Notes: generated by a model not told the origin, from the sequence alone. A stretch of 64,000 nt of DNA from Maribacter ulvicola (GCF_900155985.1 NZ_FTMA01000012.1:1-64000), one strand, 5' to 3'; positions 17,439 through 26,330 are shown, counted from the stretch's first letter. Made by a program: numbers and translations.

Positions 17439-18212
17439 CTACTTTAAAGAATTATTGGCCCTGTAAAGTATGCTTTTTTGTCGTAAATATTCCCAAATCT
17501 CTAATTCGCTATGGGTGTCTACCACCTTTTGAAATCTAGGGTCTACTTCGCAGTAGTATAAAAAATCATCAATTTTATCAATGGGAATCAAAAGTTGTTT
17601 TTGGTAAACACTATCTGCATAGAATTCTCGCACACGTTCAGTACGGTCATACAGCTTATTACGCTCTACCCTTTTTTTCAACATTTTGGTTCTACCAGAA
17701 ATACTATTTAGCAAGGCATCCACACTCATGATCGGGTTCTTTGTTGCCGCTTGTAGTTCTCTTTCTGCCTTTGTAGGTATTTTAACGTAAGCATTTGGTA
17801 GCCCCAACGTAGAGGCTGTAACTATAGGGTCCAAATCTAATGTAGGTAGATCTGCCAACAAATTACCACTAAGATTATAAGGCGTTACCGTTACTTCATC
17901 TAATTCTGTAAGCGCATCTTCCAAACCTACGGAGATGAGCTTGCTTTCAAAAATAGCCGTACTGATAACTATAATTTTCTTTTTGTATTGAACAGCAGAG
18001 AACTCTAACGTATCATACAATTTTACCGGAATGGAAAAGTACCCATATTCATCTGTAATACTGGCTCTTTGAGAAGTTAAGTTCAGCACGTGTGTAGCAG
18101 CTACATCACCATCATCACTATATACCCTACCTTCCATTTTTTTAAACTCGCCAATTTGTGCGAATGTAAAAACGCTAGATAAAAGGAAAAACACAAGGTG
18201 TCTACTCCTCAT
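17439..18212 (-). CDS. CarboxypepD_reg-like domain secreted protein (copy 2)
   Basis: A 257-residue secreted protein: signal peptide to about residue 18 (VFTFAQ), then a carboxypeptidase-regulatory-like beta-sandwich (EGRVYSDDGDVAATHVLNLT, ITDEYGYFSIPVKLYDTLEF). A linker with DALTELDEVTVTPYNLSGNL follows; the 'LDEVTVTP' part resembles the region before a TonB plug. The C-terminus is helical (KIDDFLYYCEVDPRFQ). It shares its layout with the upstream neighbour, whose stop it overlaps by 11 bases, so this is a tandem duplication. There is no barrel domain. Function is unknown, possibly regulating the adjoining peptidase. Confidence 0.8.
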   Translation of the reverse strand: MRSRHLVFFLLSSVFTFAQIGEFKKMEGRVYSDDGDVAATHVLNLTSQRASITDEYGYFSIPVKLYDTLEFSAVQYKKKIIVISTAIFESKLISVGLEDALTELDEVTVTPYNLSGNLLADLPTLDLDPIVTASTLGLPNAYVKIPTKAERELQAATKNPIMSVDALLNSISGRTKMLKKRVERNKLYDRTERVREFYADSVYQKQLLIPIDKIDDFLYYCEVDPRFQKVVDTHSELEIWEYLRQKSILYRANNSLK

Positions 18213-18945
18213 TTAAATCTTTAAGAAATGACTTACTATAATTTACCAAAGCATCAATCAACTGAAATTCGTTTTCCTTTCTAAGTAATGACTGTGCCGG
18301 CATTCTAGCATCACAGTAATACAGGAATTCATTGATTTTATCTTGAGGTATATTCAAATCCATTACAAAAAAGGAATCATCGTATACCTGACGTAGCACC
18401 TCACTTACTTTCAATTTAGGAGCTTCTTCTGTTGTCTTGTCCTGAGATTTGAATATAGCCCTGAATATATTTACAAAATCGAGTCCGTTCTCCATACCTC
18501 TACTTACCTCTGACATGGCTATATTTTCAACCTCTGTGGTACGATCAATTTCATATTCATGCTCCTTAAACTCTTCGTTCTTCATTTCTAAAAAACGTTC
18601 TTGCTGCTCTGGTGTAATCACAACCTCATCTAGCTCGGTTACTTTTTCATTTACTTCTACTACCAGACGGTTGTTCGCCAAAATTTCCTCGGTTATGGTC
18701 ACTACTTTAATGTTGTAGTTGACCGCGGTAAATACAAGTTGATCACCCACTTTTACATTAATACGAAACAAACCTTGATTATTGGTGATTGTGGCATGCT
18801 CGGCAGTTGAATTTATAACATTTTCATTGGGCACGCCAACATTCATATAAATTACCGAACCGTTTAAAGGTCTTCTGGTATCATCTTGAGAAAAGCCTGA
18901 TACTGCTGTAAATAATACTAATAAAAAAAGTAATTTTTTGGTCAT
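18202..18945 (-). CDS. CarboxypepD_reg-like domain secreted protein (copy 1)
   Basis: A 247-residue secreted protein: signal peptide (LVLFTAVSGFSQ), a regulatory-like domain (LNGSVIYMNVGVPNENVINS, TNNQGLFRINVKVGDQLVFT), then VTELDEVVITPEQQERFLEM and a charged helical C-terminus (KINEFLYYCDARMPAQS). It parallels the downstream protein at all three regions, including the (K)I(D/N)(D/E)FLYYC motif. It is the first gene of the six-gene minus-strand run ending with PAP2. Its stop codon overlaps the next start by 11 bases. Confidence 0.8.
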   Translation of the reverse strand: MTKKLLFLLVLFTAVSGFSQDDTRRPLNGSVIYMNVGVPNENVINSTAEHATITNNQGLFRINVKVGDQLVFTAVNYNIKVVTITEEILANNRLVVEVNEKVTELDEVVITPEQQERFLEMKNEEFKEHEYEIDRTTEVENIAMSEVSRGMENGLDFVNIFRAIFKSQDKTTEEAPKLKVSEVLRQVYDDSFFVMDLNIPQDKINEFLYYCDARMPAQSLLRKENEFQLIDALVNYSKSFLKDLNEE

Positions 18946-19194
18946 TTAGTGTGTATTAAGAAGTATAACACCCTACTCACAGGGCATTTAAAAGATAAAG
19001 AAAAGATTTGTAACCTTTATAAAAAAAAACACGCCAATAAACTTTTGTTAATTTCTTCATTGGCCGCAGTAGTTATAAGGTACGCATAAACTCTTTTCGC
19101 CAACAAAAATAGTTTATATAACGTTTATATATGTACTTCAACCTATTAGCCCTTTATTTCAACTTAAAAATAAACGGTATTAAGAAGATAACTC

Positions 19195-19202
19195 TATTTT
19201 TG
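19195..19202 (+). promoter_or_regulatory. Bacteroidota-type -7 promoter element (TATTTTTG)
   Basis: An exact TAnnTTTG match 35 bases before the start of the 809-residue secreted protein. The expected transcription start near 19209 leaves a leader of about 28 bases. No clear -33 TTG at the usual spacing. Confidence 0.5.
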
Positions 19203-19236
19203 TTTATTACCATTTTCTAGTCATAACGCACTAAGT

Positions 19237-21666
19237 ATGAAAGCACTATTTTTTTTTATTTTATTTATCACCCTGGCAATACCGTCCGTTTTTGGACAAA
19301 TTAAAATAGGAGACAATCCTCAAAATATAAATGCTTCGTCTGTTTTAGAACTGGAAAGCACCTCTAAAGTTCTGGTAATTACCCGGGTTACTTCATTAGA
19401 AATGGAAGCCATTGTACCTCATCGTGGCGGTATGGTATATAATATAGATACAGAATGTATTCATTATTACAATGGTATTCAATGGATCAATTTATGCGAT
19501 GCCGTTAATTTCACCATTACCAACGACCCCATTATAAATGGCAGAAGTACAATTGAACTTACCCAACCTGCAACGGGGTACAATTTAGAAGTAGCTAAAA
19601 ATAGTATTTTGGGTGATAACATTATTGATGGTGGTATAGGACCGGACGATATCCAAAATAATTCTATTACTCAGGACAAATTGGCTTCCGCCTCTGTGGG
19701 ATCTGATGAAATTCGTGAAAATGCCGTTGGCTCAAATGAATTGGCCCAAGGTGCCGTAACGCCTTTAAACATGGCAAACGACTCTCCTTTCAGCGTACTA
19801 ACCACCAATGAAAATGGTAATGTACAATGGGAAGATTCCAATGACCTTTATGACTTAACATTTAATAAATTAGATACCACACTAACCATTTCTAGATCTA
19901 CTACCGCAGGTACCTCTAGTATTAGCTTGGGTGCTTTGATCGGTTCTGACGATCAGCAATTAGATCTCACAGGTAATATTCTAAGTATAGAAAATGACCC
20001 TAATACGTATGATTTATCTACGTATTTGCAGACCTTGAGTATTAACAATAGAACCATTTCTTTAACCAATGGTGGATCTGTAGAACTACCAGCAGGTACA
20101 GTTAATACTGACAACCAATCGCTTGCTTTAACAGGAAATACTTTAGCCATAACTGGTGGCAATTCCGTTAATCTTAATAAGTATCTTGATAATACAGATG
20201 AGCAACAATTATCTATCGTAGGTAATCGTATATCTTTAACCGATGGTGGTTTTGTAGATATCCCAAAAACAAATTTAGATGAGGGATATATTTTTATTGG
20301 AAATGCGGACAGTGACCCTGAACAATTTGAAGTAAGTGGCGACCTTACCATGAATAATATTGGAGAGTTTAGATTGGCTAATAACATCATTGATAGTTTA
20401 AACATTATAAATAGCGCAATAAGCCTTCAGAATATAAATAAAAGTGGAGCTACTAACGGACAAGTTATTAAATGGGATGAAACCTTAAACGCCGGTCAAG
20501 GTGCTTGGACTGTAGCTAATGACACCGGAGCTAATATTACTGACTCTGATATTAATGATGGATTAAGCAACCATAGCAGCACATTAGGTTATAATATTAT
20601 AGTTGATAACAACACAATCGAAATTGAAGATGATGCGCTACAAGTCAAAGAAAACGCAATAGGTTTAGACCAACTGAACGCTATGGGTGCAGATACGGAT
20701 GGACAGATTCTAAAGTGGAATCAAACTTCATTGACTTGGGAGTTAGGAACCGATATTGGCGGCACTCTTCCTGACGGTCAAGTTTTAGTAGGAAACGCAA
20801 CCGGAGATGCAACACCACTAACGCTATATGGAGATGCTACCATTGCAAATACAGGAGAACTTTTTATTGCAGCGAACGCAGTTGAAAACACGATGATTGC
20901 TGCCAATGTTGCCGGTAACGGACTTGCCAAAAGCACAATTACAGGTGCATTGGATATTATTCCAGGAACTACGGATAACCAAATATTAAAGTGGAACAAT
21001 ACAACTTTAATTTGGGAATTAGGAACTGATAATGGAGGTGTTCCAGATTCGGCAGCAGGAACAATTCTATTTTCTGACGGCTCAAATTCTATAAACGTTA
21101 ACGAAACAGAACTATTTTGGGATAATACTAACAATAGATTAGGCATTGGAACTATTACCCCAGATAGGGTATTAGATGTAGATGGCGAAACCAAATCTAC
21201 CAGTTTCACATCAAGCGAAGGCTCTGTCGGACAACCAGCGTATGGCTTCTACACAAACGATGACTATGATACAGGAATGTATCGTATTGCAGCTGATGAA
21301 ATAGGATTTTCTGTTGGAGGAAACTTAGCCTTAACTATAGACGAACCAAGAACCGGCATAACAAACGTTACAATAAACGGTTCTTTCTCCACAAATATTA
21401 GAACCGATAACAATAATGGAAATATTTTGGTGGCAGAAAATGACTACACATTAATCATAAGCAATGCCACTAGCGTTGTTTTACCTGCTCCTTCGACTAC
21501 AGGACTTGGTTTAAATATCGGTAAAATTTATATCCTAAAAAACACTTCTGGCGCTCCTATTTCAATAAGTCAATTTTCCGATTCAGAAGGAGACAACTCC
21601 GTTTTATTTCCTCCAGGAATTTTAAAGCTACAAAGCGATGGCAGTTTATGGCATCAAATTAATTAA
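19237..21666 (+). CDS. Large repeat-rich secreted fibre/adhesin-like protein
   Basis: 809 residues with a signal peptide (ending IPSVFGQ). The N-terminal region ASSVLELESTSKVLVITRV with YYNGIQWINLC is common to Flavobacterial surface proteins with tail-fibre-like repeats. Three degenerate repeats of the type DxQxLxLTGNxLxI..GG lie near residues 238, 291 and 320. Three copies of a (D)(N/G)Q(I/V)(L/I)KW(N/D) repeat lie near 407, 488 and 580. A fibre-like segment (TPDRVLDVDGETKSTSF, YGFYTNDDYDTGMYRIAAD) sits near residues 640-690. No S74 autoprotease domain is visible. The next gene starts one base after its stop and carries a T9SS type-B domain, so the two may be co-secreted. Confidence 0.75.
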   Translation: MKALFFFILFITLAIPSVFGQIKIGDNPQNINASSVLELESTSKVLVITRVTSLEMEAIVPHRGGMVYNIDTECIHYYNGIQWINLCDAVNFTITNDPIINGRSTIELTQPATGYNLEVAKNSILGDNIIDGGIGPDDIQNNSITQDKLASASVGSDEIRENAVGSNELAQGAVTPLNMANDSPFSVLTTNENGNVQWEDSNDLYDLTFNKLDTTLTISRSTTAGTSSISLGALIGSDDQQLDLTGNILSIENDPNTYDLSTYLQTLSINNRTISLTNGGSVELPAGTVNTDNQSLALTGNTLAITGGNSVNLNKYLDNTDEQQLSIVGNRISLTDGGFVDIPKTNLDEGYIFIGNADSDPEQFEVSGDLTMNNIGEFRLANNIIDSLNIINSAISLQNINKSGATNGQVIKWDETLNAGQGAWTVANDTGANITDSDINDGLSNHSSTLGYNIIVDNNTIEIEDDALQVKENAIGLDQLNAMGADTDGQILKWNQTSLTWELGTDIGGTLPDGQVLVGNATGDATPLTLYGDATIANTGELFIAANAVENTMIAANVAGNGLAKSTITGALDIIPGTTDNQILKWNNTTLIWELGTDNGGVPDSAAGTILFSDGSNSINVNETELFWDNTNNRLGIGTITPDRVLDVDGETKSTSFTSSEGSVGQPAYGFYTNDDYDTGMYRIAADEIGFSVGGNLALTIDEPRTGITNVTINGSFSTNIRTDNNNGNILVAENDYTLIISNATSVVLPAPSTTGLGLNIGKIYILKNTSGAPISISQFSDSEGDNSVLFPPGILKLQSDGSLWHQIN

Positions 21667-21667
21667 A

Positions 21668-22831
21668 ATGAAAAAAATAGCCTTCTTACTTTTCTCTCTA
21701 TCCACCGCACTTATAGCTGCCCAGAGCGCCTTATACAACAATGGCAACCTGCGCATTCACGAAGGTGGTGCTATTGGCTTTCATACCCACCTTATAAACG
21801 AATCTCCTTTAGATAATAATCTTGGTCTGGCAGGCTTTTATGGTCCGGCACTTTTAACCGTTTCCGGCAGTATTACGCCGCAATTCTATGATATGGAAAT
21901 TGCTTTGGAGAACAATATGCAACTGAACCTAGGTATGGACAATGTGGGCAACACCAACTTTATTTTTGGTAATATTAGCACCAACCTTTCGCAACCAGAC
22001 ATTTTCTACAACTTTATAAATAGTTCATTTTATAGTGGTGAAAATGACTTCAGCAAAATTGAAGGCTATGCGGCAATTACCAATCAGCAAAATTTTGGTT
22101 TTCCGATCGGTGACGCCCAATACCTAAGACCTTTGGTCATAAAATCTGAGAGCGTTAACCTATTTGCCAAATGCGCCTATTTCTTTGAGAATCCCAATAA
22201 CCCTACCTCTCTACCGGAAACATTCAACACAACTTCTACCGCCTTAGATGTAGAAAATGTTAGCACTGTTGAATTTTGGCGATTAGAAGGCTCAATCTCA
22301 TCAACAGTGTCATTAAGCTGGAATCCGCGTAGTGCCATGGCCAACCTTACAGATGATATTGCTCTGATTATACCTGTTGGGTGGCACAAAACTTTAAAAG
22401 AATGGGTCAACCTATCTAACGGTGCTTCCTTAGGCTCTTTAAACGAAGGAATTACTACCACCACCGCATTTATACCAGATGATTATGAGGTCATTACCCT
22501 TGGCACTTCCAAGAAACCATATGAACCGCTGTCCAAAAAGGTATTAACATTAGACAATTTCTATGTCTCGGTAAATGGCGACGGCGTAAACGATAGCTTT
22601 TTTATAGAAGAGTTACAGGAATTCAACAGCAACTTAGTACAGATTTATGATCGTTATGGTCTAAAAGTATTCGAAAAAACAGATTACCTAGATGATTTTG
22701 TAGGTTTTTCTAATATAAACAATGTTCCGTTTGGCGCAAAAGAAGGCTTACCGTCAGGGGTTTATTTTTACACTATCTACATCCCTGAAGAAGACCTACA
22801 ATACCAAGGTTTTCTATACCTAACACGTTAA
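21668..22831 (+). CDS. T9SS type-B (gliding motility-associated) C-terminal domain protein
   Basis: 387 residues from the ATG at 21668, giving a good signal peptide (KIAFLLFSLSTALIAAQ). The frame opens 10 codons earlier, inside the preceding gene. The last 90 residues form the gliding motility-associated / type IX type-B sorting domain: NFYVSVNGDGVNDSFFIEEL, VQIYDRYGLKVFEKTDYLDD, LPSGVYFYTIYI and a final LYLTR. It should cross the outer membrane through the T9SS (the plug and PorT genes are elsewhere in the window). The N-terminal part is unassigned. Confidence 0.88.
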   Translation: MKKIAFLLFSLSTALIAAQSALYNNGNLRIHEGGAIGFHTHLINESPLDNNLGLAGFYGPALLTVSGSITPQFYDMEIALENNMQLNLGMDNVGNTNFIFGNISTNLSQPDIFYNFINSSFYSGENDFSKIEGYAAITNQQNFGFPIGDAQYLRPLVIKSESVNLFAKCAYFFENPNNPTSLPETFNTTSTALDVENVSTVEFWRLEGSISSTVSLSWNPRSAMANLTDDIALIIPVGWHKTLKEWVNLSNGASLGSLNEGITTTTAFIPDDYEVITLGTSKKPYEPLSKKVLTLDNFYVSVNGDGVNDSFFIEELQEFNSNLVQIYDRYGLKVFEKTDYLDDFVGFSNINNVPFGAKEGLPSGVYFYTIYIPEEDLQYQGFLYLTR

Positions 22832-23204
22832 AAAATGGCTTAAGCCAGCTTCACCATAATCATCAGATTATTTTATTTACTTGTTTATAAAATAAAACGA
22901 CCAGCCCACTTCCTAATTTAACATATTGCCCCTACTTAAGAATCAACTTTTTTTCTGCAGAATCTTGATTGTATGAGGCTACCGCACAAGTGTACCTCTA
23001 CCTTGAACTTACGTTGTATAAAAATATTAACCTTTTTATTACAGTTAATTACCGGAAACACGCATTTTGAAAATGGCACAGTGAACTTTTTAAGATCAAG
23101 ATTCACTATTTTTACTATCACATTGCATGGTTTCCTACTTTCATTTTTTTCGTCTTGATCAAGTTTGGCAAATCTTTTGTACTAAATAACACCAAAATAG
23201 AATT
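22832..23204. other. Intergenic region of 373 bases
   Basis: A 12-base palindrome TGGCTTAAGCCA (22836-22847) follows the stop codon and might be a weak terminator stem. An 8-base inverted repeat (GATCAAGA at 23094-23101, TCTTGATC at 23153-23160) lies ahead of the M15 gene. Short open frames here look random. Nothing else is recognised. Confidence 0.4.
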
Positions 23205-23939
23205 ATGCAGAGAAGAACGTTTATCAATAGAAGCAGCACGGCAGCTTTAGCACTTGCACTTGCCCCAAATTTCTTTATACAAGAAGACACAGAGTATAGT
23301 ATTTTAGAACTCATGGGTAAAGAGGACATTAAACTATACGGTAAAGGTATTAACCTTAGAAAAGAAGCTCACGATGCTTTTCTTGAAATGAAAAAAGCAG
23401 CTTATAAAGATGGTATTGATCTTAAAATAGTATCAAGCTTTAGAAATTACGATAGACAAGAAGCCATTTTTGAGCGTAAGTTTTTAAAATATACAGACGT
23501 TGATGGCATGGAACCAGCAGATGCTATTGATAAAATTATTGAATATTCTACCATTCCCGGCACTAGCAGACACCATTGGGGCACTGACATTGATGTAGTT
23601 GACGGCTATAGAAAAGTAGATGGCGATGTGCTGGTTCCTCATAAATATGAAGGCGATGGACCATACGTTGATTTTAAAAAGTGGATGGATGAAAACTCAG
23701 AGACCTATGGCTTCTATTTAGTATATACCAATGAGGCTAAAAGAAAAGGCTTTAAATATGAGCCATGGCATTATAGCTATGCTCCATTATCCATACCCAT
23801 GTTAGAACAATTCAGAGGTAAGAACATTGCTTCTATTATAATACGTGAAGATTACTATGGTGCCGAGCATTTTACAATGAACTTTTTAAAATCTTATATT
23901 CAAAATAATATTTTAGATATCAATAGAGACCTGTTATAA
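23205..23939 (+). CDS. M15-family D-alanyl-D-alanine carboxypeptidase, Tat-type signal
   Basis: A 244-residue VanY/DacB-like zinc peptidase. Zinc ligands fit His123 or His124 and Asp130 in SRHHWGTDIDVVDG, and His189 in EPWHYSYAP; the upstream SSFRNYDRQEAIFERK is also typical. It acts on peptidoglycan stem peptides in the periplasm. The N-terminus MQRRTFINRSSTAALALALA has adjacent arginines, a T-F-I continuation and a mild hydrophobic stretch, matching a twin-arginine signal; tatA is in this window. The M48 gene follows after 39 bases. Confidence 0.87.
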   Translation: MQRRTFINRSSTAALALALAPNFFIQEDTEYSILELMGKEDIKLYGKGINLRKEAHDAFLEMKKAAYKDGIDLKIVSSFRNYDRQEAIFERKFLKYTDVDGMEPADAIDKIIEYSTIPGTSRHHWGTDIDVVDGYRKVDGDVLVPHKYEGDGPYVDFKKWMDENSETYGFYLVYTNEAKRKGFKYEPWHYSYAPLSIPMLEQFRGKNIASIIIREDYYGAEHFTMNFLKSYIQNNILDINRDLL

Positions 23940-23978
23940 GCATTTTGTACCTTAGCCTCTGTACCATAACACATTACC

Positions 23979-24743
23979 ATGAGAAGAGGAAGTTGGAAAA
24001 TTAGAATATTCATAGGTTTGGCCATTGTAGCATTTGCTTTCATACAGAAATGTAGCAATACAGAAAAAAATCCTTATACAGGTCGCTCCCAACATATTAC
24101 AATGACCTCTGATCAAGAAATTGCCATAGGCTTGCAAAGCGCTCCAGAAATGGCACAACAGCATGGTGGCCTTTATCCTGATCAACAACTACAATCATTT
24201 GTTGCTTCTGTAGGGAATAAATTGGTTCAAAATAGCATTGCCAAAGAAACACCCTATCAATATAACTTTCATTTACTGGCAGACGAACAGACCATTAACG
24301 CCTTTGCATTACCTGGTGGACAATGTTTTATTACCTACGCTTTATTCTCCCAGCTTAACGAAGCTCAATTAGCCGGGGTTCTTGGCCATGAAATAGCTCA
24401 TGTGATCGGAAGACATTCTGCAGAAAGAATTGCCGATAGCCAAACATGGCAAACTGCAACTATGGGGGCAACCGTTGGCGCAGGAGATATGGGGAGTATT
24501 GTAGGAAGCATAGGTCAGAATACATTACTAAAAAATGGACGAGGTGATGAGTTGGAAAGTGATGAATTAGGTGTCCTTTTCATGATACAATCTGGTTATG
24601 ATCCTTATGAAATGATCAATGTCATGAAAATTTTGAAAGCGGCCGGAGGACCAAACCGCACCCCAGAGTTTCAGAACACACACCCTGACCCTGAAAATAG
24701 AATTGAAAAGATCAAAGATGCCATAGAAAAGTACAAAAATTAA
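23979..24743 (+). CDS. M48-family metallopeptidase (BepA/YfgC-like)
   Basis: A 254-residue zinc protease anchored by an N-terminal membrane segment (IRIFIGLAIVAFAFIQ). The zinc site is His137-Glu138-x-x-His141 (LGHEIAHVIGRH), and Glu193 in DELESDELG is the third ligand. The mature region begins with ITMTSDQEIAIGLQSAPEMA, as in periplasmic quality-control proteases of the BepA/LoiP type, here without TPR repeats. A cysteine follows the hydrophobic segment, but lysine at -1 makes lipidation unlikely. It is probably co-transcribed with the M15 gene. Confidence 0.9.
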   Translation: MRRGSWKIRIFIGLAIVAFAFIQKCSNTEKNPYTGRSQHITMTSDQEIAIGLQSAPEMAQQHGGLYPDQQLQSFVASVGNKLVQNSIAKETPYQYNFHLLADEQTINAFALPGGQCFITYALFSQLNEAQLAGVLGHEIAHVIGRHSAERIADSQTWQTATMGATVGAGDMGSIVGSIGQNTLLKNGRGDELESDELGVLFMIQSGYDPYEMINVMKILKAAGGPNRTPEFQNTHPDPENRIEKIKDAIEKYKN

Positions 24744-24884
24744 GGTTGACCCGATTTTAGTGCTCTTCATCTATACCCCGCTATATGGTGTTTATAATTT
24801 TGTAACTTTGACTAAGTCCCAAACTTATTTTACCATTTATGAATTGCCTTTATAGCTATAATTTAATCACAGAAGAATACTATA

Positions 24885-25052
24885 ATGGGAACAATTACAC
24901 ATTTTAAAAGTTTGTACGTACAGGCATTTGAGAATTGTAAACCAGAAATATTGGTTACAATTTTAAAAGTTTACTCTGTATTTTGCGCACTAATGATATT
25001 TATGGCATTATATGCCTTCGTAGTTAGAGCAGCAAATGGATTTGATTTTTAA
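24885..25052 (+). CDS. Small membrane protein, 55 aa (possibly DUF6747)
   Basis: A complete ORF starting MGTITHFKSLYVQAFENCKP, with one strong hydrophobic helix (VYSVFCALMIFMALYAFVV) and a short polar tail ending NGFDF. I recall a family of similar length and layout in Flavobacteria (DUF6747), but this is from memory. The gene has its own terminator 50 bases downstream. Function unknown; a one-helix inner-membrane protein. Confidence 0.7.
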   Translation: MGTITHFKSLYVQAFENCKPEILVTILKVYSVFCALMIFMALYAFVVRAANGFDF

Positions 25053-25104
25053 CGCGTTTTACTCTTTTACCTGAACACTATTTGGAGTAGAAATTTGCAT
25101 TATC

Positions 25105-25139
25105 AAAAAAGGCTCATTGATATTTCAATGAGCCTTTTT
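25105..25139. terminator. Bidirectional terminator
   Basis: Fifteen-base perfect arms (AAAAAGGCTCATTGA and complement) with a 4-base loop and A/T runs on both sides. It serves both the small membrane protein gene (plus) and the ankyrin gene (minus). Confidence 0.85.
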
Positions 25140-25158
25140 AATTGTATTAATAATTGAA

Positions 25159-25545
25159 CTAGACCCCTTCTTTAATTACTTTCAATGCATCCATAGCATT
25201 CGACATTTTTGCATAGTCTTTTGCTGTATAACCTTGATCACTCTTAATATTTAAATTTGCTCCGTTCAATACCAATACCTTTAATACTTCTACTTTGTTA
25301 TATCTAGCGGCATACATGGCCGGGGTAAGACCTAATGACTTTTCATTAAGTTCTTCGCCCAAAGCCAACAAGCTTCTCACTTTATTTACATCGCCTTTTA
25401 TAACCGCCTTGCACAAAGAACTTATTTCATCATTAGCAGAAATAGAAATATTTTCTTTCAAATGAACTTGATTGGTGGAATTTGCATACGTTGCCGAAAA
25501 TACAAAAACACAAAAACAGCACATAATTACAATTGAATTTTTCAT
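25159..25545 (-). CDS. Secreted ankyrin-repeat protein (copy B)
   Basis: 128 residues with a signal peptide (residues 1-21, ending SATYA). A short spacer is followed by about three ankyrin-like repeats: SSLCKAVIKGDVNKVRSLLA, then LGLTPAMYAARYNKVEVLKV and DQGYTAKDYAKMSNAMDALK. It is closely similar over its whole mature part to the protein encoded at 25736-26128. Ankyrin repeats bind proteins; the secreted location suggests a periplasmic partner. The conserved cysteine at the start of the first repeat (SS-L/F-CKAV) is shared by both copies. Confidence 0.82.
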   Translation of the reverse strand: MKNSIVIMCCFCVFVFSATYANSTNQVHLKENISISANDEISSLCKAVIKGDVNKVRSLLALGEELNEKSLGLTPAMYAARYNKVEVLKVLVLNGANLNIKSDQGYTAKDYAKMSNAMDALKVIKEGV

Positions 25546-25735
25546 AATATTTACGTTTTATTGATTCCTATAATTACTGATTACATAAATTTAACTATAC
25601 AACTTTATTAAAAAATCAATTTTAAGAAAGAAATAGTAAATATTTAACAATTAAGCAAAGTAAAAAATTACGCAGCTATTGATTAAAAAATATTTTAGCG
25701 TACATCTGCCAAATAATGCTTAAGCTATATGTCAA

Positions 25736-26128
25736 TTAACCTCCTATGGATGCTTCAATTAATGCTAAAGCTTCAGTAGCATTAGATAACTCCGCATATC
25801 GTTTTGCAGTGTGCCCTTGGCTACTCTGCACCTTTAGATCTGCCCCATTATCTATAAGCATTTTTAATACAGCTACTTTATTATAACGTGCGGCAAACAT
25901 TGCAGGTGTCATTCCTAAAGATTTTTGGTTTACATCTTCCCCCAAAGCAATAAGACGCTTTACGGTCTCTAAATCTCCTTGCATTACGGCTTTACAGAAA
26001 GAACTTATAGCTATTGTAGATACAAGTTCGTGATCATTAACAGGTGCGGAATTTTCATTTTCAGCAGCTAAAACAGTTGTTCCTACGGTAAGAGCTACCA
26101 TAGATAATGTAAGAATTACTTTTTTCAT
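25736..26128 (-). CDS. Secreted ankyrin-repeat protein (copy A)
   Basis: 130 residues, signal peptide (VALTVGTTVLAA), then ankyrin-like repeats SSFCKAVMQGDLETVKRLIA, LGMTPAMFAARYNKVAVLKM and SQGHTAKRYAELSNATEALA. This is the upstream partner of a tandem pair with the gene at 25159, separated by 190 AT-rich bases, so each copy may have its own promoter. Function and partner are unknown. Confidence 0.82.
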   Translation of the reverse strand: MKKVILTLSMVALTVGTTVLAAENENSAPVNDHELVSTIAISSFCKAVMQGDLETVKRLIALGEDVNQKSLGMTPAMFAARYNKVAVLKMLIDNGADLKVQSSQGHTAKRYAELSNATEALALIEASIGG

Positions 26129-26322
26129 GATGATTGATTTTAATTGATGAGTACAATAGTGTACATTTAAAAGACGCTATTCAGCAAAAATTGTTTCATC
26201 CTTTAACATTGTTATAACTAAACTTTAACAAACCAATCTTCGTCTAAACTAAAAAAATGTTGCGTTACGCCATCTAAATAAAAAAGGTAGCTCATCTTGT
26301 AGCTTAACTTAGTAGAACATAG

Positions 26323-26330
26323 TATTTTTG
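26323..26330 (+). promoter_or_regulatory. Promoter of gpmI (TTG at 26297, TATTTTTG at 26323)
   Basis: An exact TAnnTTTG element 22 bases before the gpmI start, with a TTG at 26297-26299 giving a 23-base spacer. Both elements of the Bacteroidota promoter are present. Confidence 0.6.

Noticed and set aside
19237-21666. Prophage tail fibre
   Set aside because: The protein has fibre-like repeats, but it carries a signal peptide, is paired with a T9SS type-B gene, and no phage gene is nearby.
22936-23158. 61-codon open frames on both strands before the M15 gene
   Set aside because: Composition is random-looking, with no start context and no membrane or domain pattern; the frames arise from AT-rich DNA.
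23153-23160. Inverted repeat as a possible operator or transposon end
   Set aside because: Arms of 8 bases separated by 51 bases are expected by chance in such AT-rich DNA, and no target duplication or transposase is present.
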